Assembly: GCA_017304135.1 (NCBI GenBank) | Contig: JAFLBB010000043.1 | Location: forward strand, 1 to 37,896 | Direction: 5' to 3' | Origin: Acidobacteriota bacterium | GTDB lineage: Bacteria > Acidobacteriota > Terriglobia > Bryobacterales > Bryobacteraceae | Length of the DNA: 37,896 nt | Part shown: positions 35,101 through 37,896 of the stretch, piece after piece | Position numbering within the stretch: the first letter of the stretch is position 1 | Layout: each line of letters starts with the position of its first letter | Translations under genes and position numbers: made by a program | The notes under the pieces: generated by a model | What the model was told of the DNA's origin: nothing | Databases searched by the model: none | What the model saw: the letters and a program-made list of their open reading frames with translations, nothing else

Positions 35101-35314
35101 CGTCGAACTCGAGCAGGCCCTCGGTGTTGCCGGCGTAGAGGATGCCGCGGTGGTCCTGCGCCAGTGCCCAGTTTTGCGGCGAGAGCGAGTATTCCCGGTT
35201 GGTGTACGAGCGGATCGCAAACTCGCCGGACTGCTCCCAGGCAGCAGCCAGCAGCACAGGCGCCCATGCCGCCCAGAGCAGCCATCGCAAACCAGTCTGG
35301 AATGGGTGTCCCAT
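32153..35314 (-). CDS. Membrane adenylate cyclase with beta-propeller sensor (Reg_prop, Y_Y_Y)
   Basis: A 1053-residue signalling protein. The leader is residues ~9-25 (LRWLLWAAWAPVLLAAA). A periplasmic two-component-type propeller follows, with repeats such as LAQDHRGILYAGNTEGLLEF and FADDQQGIWAATDNGIARFD, then a Y_Y_Y domain (~630-715), a transmembrane helix (WWAYLLYVAVAGGAAWLLF), a coiled coil (LEQTIEERTVEIRLQRDEIK) and a class III cyclase (~825-990). D835 (CFTDFVGFT) and D879 (KTIGDAYM) bind metal. K875 and D945 (FDIWGD) select adenine, and N952 and R956 complete the site, so cyclic AMP synthesis is likely. GGAGGA lies ten bases before ATG 35314, which precedes the leader directly. The ligand is unknown, possibly a glycan fragment as in related propeller sensors. 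Confidence 0.92.
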   Translation of the reverse strand: MGHPFQTGLRWLLWAAWAPVLLAAAWEQSGEFAIRSYTNREYSLSPQNWALAQDHRGILYAGNTEGLLEFDGVRWRTIRLPKNGPVRSLAVDAAGTVYVGGHGEFGFLRRDGRGSTEYVSLVDSVPEEDRKFSSVWSVLSTPEGIVFSSYERLFRKPPTGRLVVVRAAQRMRRAFLLNGRVHLVVNGAGLHRLDAGGLIPAPGGEAFAAADLRGALQDAQGTLLVSSKGLSRQTSSGFEPVASALAPYLKDNAIYSAVALPGGLIALGTTRGGVLLLDAGHRVIRVLNRASGLPSDYIASLFADDQQGIWAATDNGIARFDLRFSRFDETHGLKGSVISLAHWGGTLYAGTTSGLFRLAAAAPASPPRFEPIHKIQERFFVLLAREDGLWAGTTSGVYRWNESGLTRVLPAEVVYDLAFSRRDPAVLFATGRFGAIQLRREGSEWKRVASLAPGGQEFRTVTEDRQGHLWITTLTGVVRADLSQSPPKVTQYALSDGLPDGWKNVYQAGGRLGIATEQGLRRFDEAAKRFVPETEFGPTFADGGLGALIVRDDPLGRVWISGSGYHGFLNRSAAGSPWMWHPMALLPLGLDEFWAVQVEPEGVVWASSPAGFLARFQPAATAAARPAPRLMIRRLRDSRKGEVLYGGSGAPPAGFRLPYSSNDLRFDFASPFYDDPSTVEFQTLLEGSHAEWSPWTRESWRDLSNLWEGSYRLRVRARTPYGQVSNEASFSFDVLPPWYRSWWAYLLYVAVAGGAAWLLFKWRTYKLREDNRRLEQTIEERTVEIRLQRDEIKAQEEKSEALLLNILPATVAGELRATGTVAPMHFDDVTVCFTDFVGFTVSSETMEAREVVAQLDKYFTEFDLIISRYGIEKLKTIGDAYMFASGLPQSSPSHAVDAVLAALEILEKAKQLASAPGGTGWKLRVGLHSGPVVAGVVGVKKFAFDIWGDTVNLASRMESSGIPDRVNLSARTYSLVRDFFDGEERGLVRTKDGRDLEMYFAGRMRLPAGAANGGGSREFLDAYAAHYESVFGRAPRTLPHDGVRHLLAPESYR

Positions 35315-35579
35315 CCAGCGGCATTCCTCCCTCAGCCGCGGCCTTGAGAACGGAGTACGGCACTCCATGCGCGCTTCCGCCTCGCGAGATTAGGGCTACT
35401 CCTGCGGTCTCCGAGGGAAAGGACGCGATTCCCAGTGTGTGTGCGGCGCTTGCCCAGCTTGCACCAGAAGAAGCTGGAATCTCCAGTATCGGCGATGCGG
35501 CGACGGGGATGCAATGAAATGCCGCGCAAGCCCCAAGGAGCCGGCGCGGCGGTGAGGATACGAGGGACCCGTGTGAAGG

Positions 35580-36329
35580 CTAGCGGCGGCGCTTGCTCAG
35601 GAACACCAGGCCTGCGAGTCCGGCGCCGAGCAGCGCTGTCGTGGAAGGCTCGGGGACGGTGGTCTGCGGATAGGTGCCCGCGGTGAGTTCCGGCACTTCG
35701 CCGTCCAACTCGATGAGTACGCCCACGTGGGTGAAGAAGACAGGATTGGGAAACAGCCCGGAATCAGTTTCACCCGGACCGACCTGGAGGAACAGCGGCT
35801 GGGAAACCTCCAGCGAAGCGCAGCCCACCGAAGACGCCCCCAGGGGAGCAGCGAGATTGGGAGCGCCCAGGAGGAACCCTTGCGGGCACGCCCATTTGCT
35901 CACCAGCACGTTGGGGACTGAGAACAGCGCGGCGAAGCCTCGGAAGGAGGAGGCGAAGGAGTCGAAGCCGAAATCGAGCGAGACGCCTTCCCCTTCCAGA
36001 ATGGGAGCCGGGTCCACGATATAGCTGAAGTAATATTTCTCGTTGTCGTACTCACCCTCGGGGATCGTGAGATCGAGGCCCTTCGTGGTGAGGTTGGGCG
36101 TCAGGATAAAGTCGGAGGAACCCAGGCTGCCTCCGCCCGTGGTGAGGTCACTGAAGCTGAACAGCTTGTAGGCAAGCCCGCCCACGTCGCAGGTGGGACT
36201 GAGGCCCGGATAGGCGGCAACATAACTGGCAATTGTCCCCGGTGCGCACACGGGACTGGCCATCAATTCGCCCGGCGCCAGGCAAACAGCCAGCGCGGCG
36301 AGGCCTACAAGTGACTTCATCATTCGCAT
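35580..36329 (-). CDS. PEP-CTERM sorted exported protein
   Basis: A 249-residue protein. The signal peptide is residues 1-24 (SLVGLAALAVCLAPGELMA). The middle is beta-rich with no named domain, and cysteine pairs may form disulfides (PVCAPG with PTCDVGG; WACPQG with VGCASLE). The C-terminus VPEPSTTALLGAGLAGLVFL followed by SKRRR is a full PEP-CTERM signal: the VPEP motif, a hydrophobic helix and a basic tail. It should be cut and anchored by an exosortase, often in bacteria that make exopolysaccharide; no exosortase is here. GAGGGA stands a few bases before ATG 36329. Its function is unknown. Confidence 0.9.
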   Translation of the reverse strand: MRMMKSLVGLAALAVCLAPGELMASPVCAPGTIASYVAAYPGLSPTCDVGGLAYKLFSFSDLTTGGGSLGSSDFILTPNLTTKGLDLTIPEGEYDNEKYYFSYIVDPAPILEGEGVSLDFGFDSFASSFRGFAALFSVPNVLVSKWACPQGFLLGAPNLAAPLGASSVGCASLEVSQPLFLQVGPGETDSGLFPNPVFFTHVGVLIELDGEVPELTAGTYPQTTVPEPSTTALLGAGLAGLVFLSKRRR

Positions 36330-36847
36330 TTCGATTTCCCTCGGTTCGGTTTCCTGATTCAGGTACGGCTTCGCATCTGACGACTTGCTGGCAAGCGGTG
36401 CAACTCAACGCGGAGACGGCCCCAACCAACAGAACACTGCGAGGTCAGAAATTCCAAGTGTAGGGAAATCGTTGGAAGAAAGAACCTCTCCGAGGTTCTA
36501 TTTACAACGAAAAAGTACTAGTTCGCCAACCGGTACGCTTCCCACACTTTACAAGGGTGGCTGAGCTTCGTCCTTGGAAACAGGGAAGATGCTGGCGCGC
36601 CGCGACTCGATTCCAACGAAGTTACAAATACGTTCCAGTAGGTGAGTGCGGTTTCCGGGAATGTGCGGCAGGCTGCTGCGCTGGTCGAGTTCGTCACCGA
36701 GGGTGGCTCATCCGACGTCACGCTGTGCCATGACCAGCGACTGATGTTCGGCGATTCCGGCGCTGCTGCTGAGTATGTCATCGTGGTCAGCCTTGCCAGG
36801 CGGAGGCATTCGACCAGGCTCTGGCCGGTGATCGCGGTGCTCCGCGC
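36330..36847. other. Gene-free stretch upstream of the PEP-CTERM gene
   Basis: No coding region is supported. A 118-codon - strand frame at 36518-36871 has no ribosome site or known motif. The only structure seen is the hairpin at 36471-36499. Confidence 0.4.
36471..36499 (-). terminator. Small hairpin with T-rich tail, 140 bases upstream of the PEP-CTERM gene
   Basis: Read on the - strand, AGAACCTC-GGA-GAGGTTCT is followed by TTCTTCC. It could stop transcripts entering from the right or act as an attenuator in the PEP-CTERM leader. The stem is only eight base pairs. Confidence 0.4.
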
Positions 36848-37136
36848 GACAACAACGTCTTGTCCCTGCACCTCGACCCCGCGGCAACGGCTTCACGGTT
36901 CGAACGGGTGAACCGGCGGGTGCTCAGGCGTTCCCGCGCCACGTGGCCGCGGCAGGCTGGGGTCGATCTGTCTGAAAGACGCCCACGGACTCCTGCGGCA
37001 CAGCCGCGCCAGCACGACGCAGGACATCCATCAGCAAATCGTGCAGCAAATCGTGCAGCAAATCGTGGTGGAGTCGCAGCACCGTGCGGTTCGCAACCTG
37101 ACCACCATTGTCCAGCAGGGAAGGCCAGTGCAGTGA
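36848..37136 (+). pseudogene. Decayed C-terminus of a tyrosine recombinase/integrase
   Basis: Frame 2 reads DNNVLSLHLDPAAT, then FERVNRRVLRRSRATW and PRQAGVDL, like the region around the catalytic arginine of phage-type integrases (typically WHVLRR-S-HATW...AGVDLK). At 36966-36973 the tetramer TCTG is doubled. Removing one copy joins AGVDL to KDAHGLLRHSRASTTQDIHQ in frame 0, which runs to TGA at 37134-37136 as ...VESQHRAVRNLTTIVQQGRPVQ. Both histidines usual around the arginine are Arg here, and the nucleophile tyrosine (usually DIY) is His, so the enzyme would be dead even without the frameshift. A 12-base unit is tripled inside it. The N-terminal two thirds are absent or unrecognisable. It is a remnant of a past integration event. 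Confidence 0.75.
37032..37067 (+). repeat. Three perfect tandem copies of a 12-base unit
   Basis: CAGCAAATCGTG occurs at 37032-37043, 37044-37055 and 37056-37067. In the recombinase remnant it encodes QQIV three times where one copy is expected, so it is a slippage expansion within the pseudogene. Confidence 0.9.
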
Positions 37137-37146
37137 GGCAGGCGAC

Positions 37147-37197
37147 CATGGAAACCAGTGGTTGAAGTGCAGCCAAGTGCAGCCACCTGTTTCCATG
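37147..37197. repeat. Inverted repeat enclosing a 10-base tandem repeat
   Basis: CATGGAAACCAGTGG (37147-37161) and CCACCTGTTTCCATG (37183-37197) match as inverted copies at 13 of 15 positions. Between them AAGTGCAGCC occurs twice in tandem (37165-37184). It lies 10 bases after the recombinase remnant's stop, where an attachment site or element end could sit. Confidence 0.5.
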
Positions 37198-37648
37198 ACG
37201 ACTTGCAAGGTGCTCAAAATATTTGCCAGGGAAGGGCTTGCATCCCCGGCGCAGGCCTTCTCACGGCCGCGGGATGCCGGGGTTCCCTTGCTGGCCAGCA
37301 ACCACTACGCCCGGCATGAAGGCTGGAAAACAGGGCCGGACGCGCAACCGGTGGCAACCCAAATGGCTCGTTCGGGTAGGTTCACCGAAGATCCTCAGTC
37401 GTGGTCGACCCATCATCCGGCCTCATGCCGCTCAACAGTTGTCGGCATAGGGGCTACGGGGTAGCGTAGCCCCCGCGCCACTCCAATTCGGAACTGCCGT
37501 CGAGCGTTGATGACACGCGCTATTATAGGTGCGGTTTGACGGCATTTGCCGCCCTGACGAAGATCAGGCTTGCAGCTTCGAGTTCAGCATTGACGCTGTG
37601 CCAACCCTGCCATGAGCCTGCACGTGCACCAGAGGAACTCGCAGTGAG
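37198..37648. other. Gene-free stretch before the last gene
   Basis: No coding region is supported. GGGGCTAC (37450-37457) and GTAGCCCC (37466-37473) form a perfect 8-bp hairpin without a T-tract. TATTAT at 37521-37526 may be a -10 box for the gene at 37649, but no good -35 box accompanies it. Confidence 0.4.
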
Positions 37649-37896
37649 ATGGTAGCCAAGACGGTCTCCGACGGTTTGAAAATCCCCGATTCCGAAGTGC
37701 TGCTCCAGATGGAGCGCATTCTTGCGAGTTCGCCTTTCACCCGTTCGCCGCGGCTGAGCCGGTTCCTGCGCTTTTCCGTGGAGCAGACGCTCAAGGGCCG
37801 TTCCGATGAGCTGAAGGAATACCTCATCGGCACGGAGGTGTTTGAGCGCTCCGCCGCCTTCGATCCGCGCGTCGATACGATCGTCCGCACGCAGGC
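37649..37896 (+). CDS. N-terminus of a Solibacter-type regulator/TolB- or TPR-like protein (partial)
   Basis: An open frame from ATG 37649 runs off the window end (82 complete codons). The stretches LLQMERILASSPF, RLSRFLRFSVEQTLKG, DELKEYLIGTEVFERS and FDPRVDTIVRTQ match a conserved helical N-terminus I know from many acidobacterial proteins. There it precedes beta-propeller (PD40/TolB-like), TPR or cyclase-like parts, and it may be a DNA-binding or dimerisation module. The rest, and so the function, lies outside. An in-frame stop at 37613 rules out a much longer N-terminus. The only ribosome-site candidate (GAGGA, 37632-37636) is rather far upstream. Confidence 0.8.
   Translation, partial: MVAKTVSDGLKIPDSEVLLQMERILASSPFTRSPRLSRFLRFSVEQTLKGRSDELKEYLIGTEVFERSAAFDPRVDTIVRTQ

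Noticed and set aside
37032..37067. Possible CRISPR-like repeat array
   Set aside because: The 12-base copies are directly adjacent with no spacers and encode QQIV in a recombinase remnant, so this is slippage.
37450..37473. GGGGCTAC/GTAGCCCC hairpin considered as a tRNA arm or terminator
   Set aside because: No cloverleaf can be built around it and there is no T-tract; it remains an unexplained small hairpin.

Overview
This GC-rich window most resembles an acidobacterium of the Solibacter/Bryobacter group (inference). The reasons are three very large Oar-like TonB-dependent receptors with N-terminal carboxypeptidase-regulatory-like domains, short twin-arginine-like leaders on many enzymes, a PEP-CTERM protein, a propeller-type sensor cyclase, and a truncated final gene with a helical N-terminus I associate with that group. 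No rRNA, tRNA or CRISPR array was seen.

Left part (1-18470) is a carbohydrate-use region. On the + strand, the end of a ROK-type sugar kinase is followed closely by two tandem paralogous S1-type sulfatases and a receptor (TBDR1), then a DUF5060/apiosidase-like glycoside hydrolase. On the - strand, a second receptor (TBDR2) overlaps a clan GH-A-like exported hydrolase (TAATG junction), followed by a TIM-barrel amidohydrolase. A FadR-type GntR regulator is divergent from TBDR2, and a palindrome overlaps the predicted -35 box between them. Next come a serine beta-lactamase-like hydrolase (-), a second DUF5060 hydrolase (+) paralogous to the first, and an AraC regulator (+). Together these suggest uptake and degradation of a decorated, perhaps sulfated, glycan.

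Middle part (18471-29976): a lone receptor (TBDR3) behind a good sigma70-type promoter converges on a seven-haem cytochrome/TPR protein, with a hairpin terminator between them. After an 800-base gap come two overlapping - strand genes, an exported protein of unknown function and a FAD-dependent oxidoreductase with SLH-like repeats. A gap of about 900 bases follows.

Right part (29977-37896) is signalling and genome debris: a GAF-SpoIIE phosphatase (-), a metallo-beta-lactamase-fold hydrolase (+) and a 1053-residue propeller/Y_Y_Y/transmembrane/coiled-coil adenylate cyclase (-), whose stop overlaps that of the hydrolase. A PEP-CTERM protein (-) follows. Then comes about 1.3 kb without an intact gene, which holds the decayed C-terminus of a tyrosine recombinase with a 4-base duplication frameshift, a threefold 12-base repeat and lost catalytic residues. 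The window ends in the start of a partial gene.
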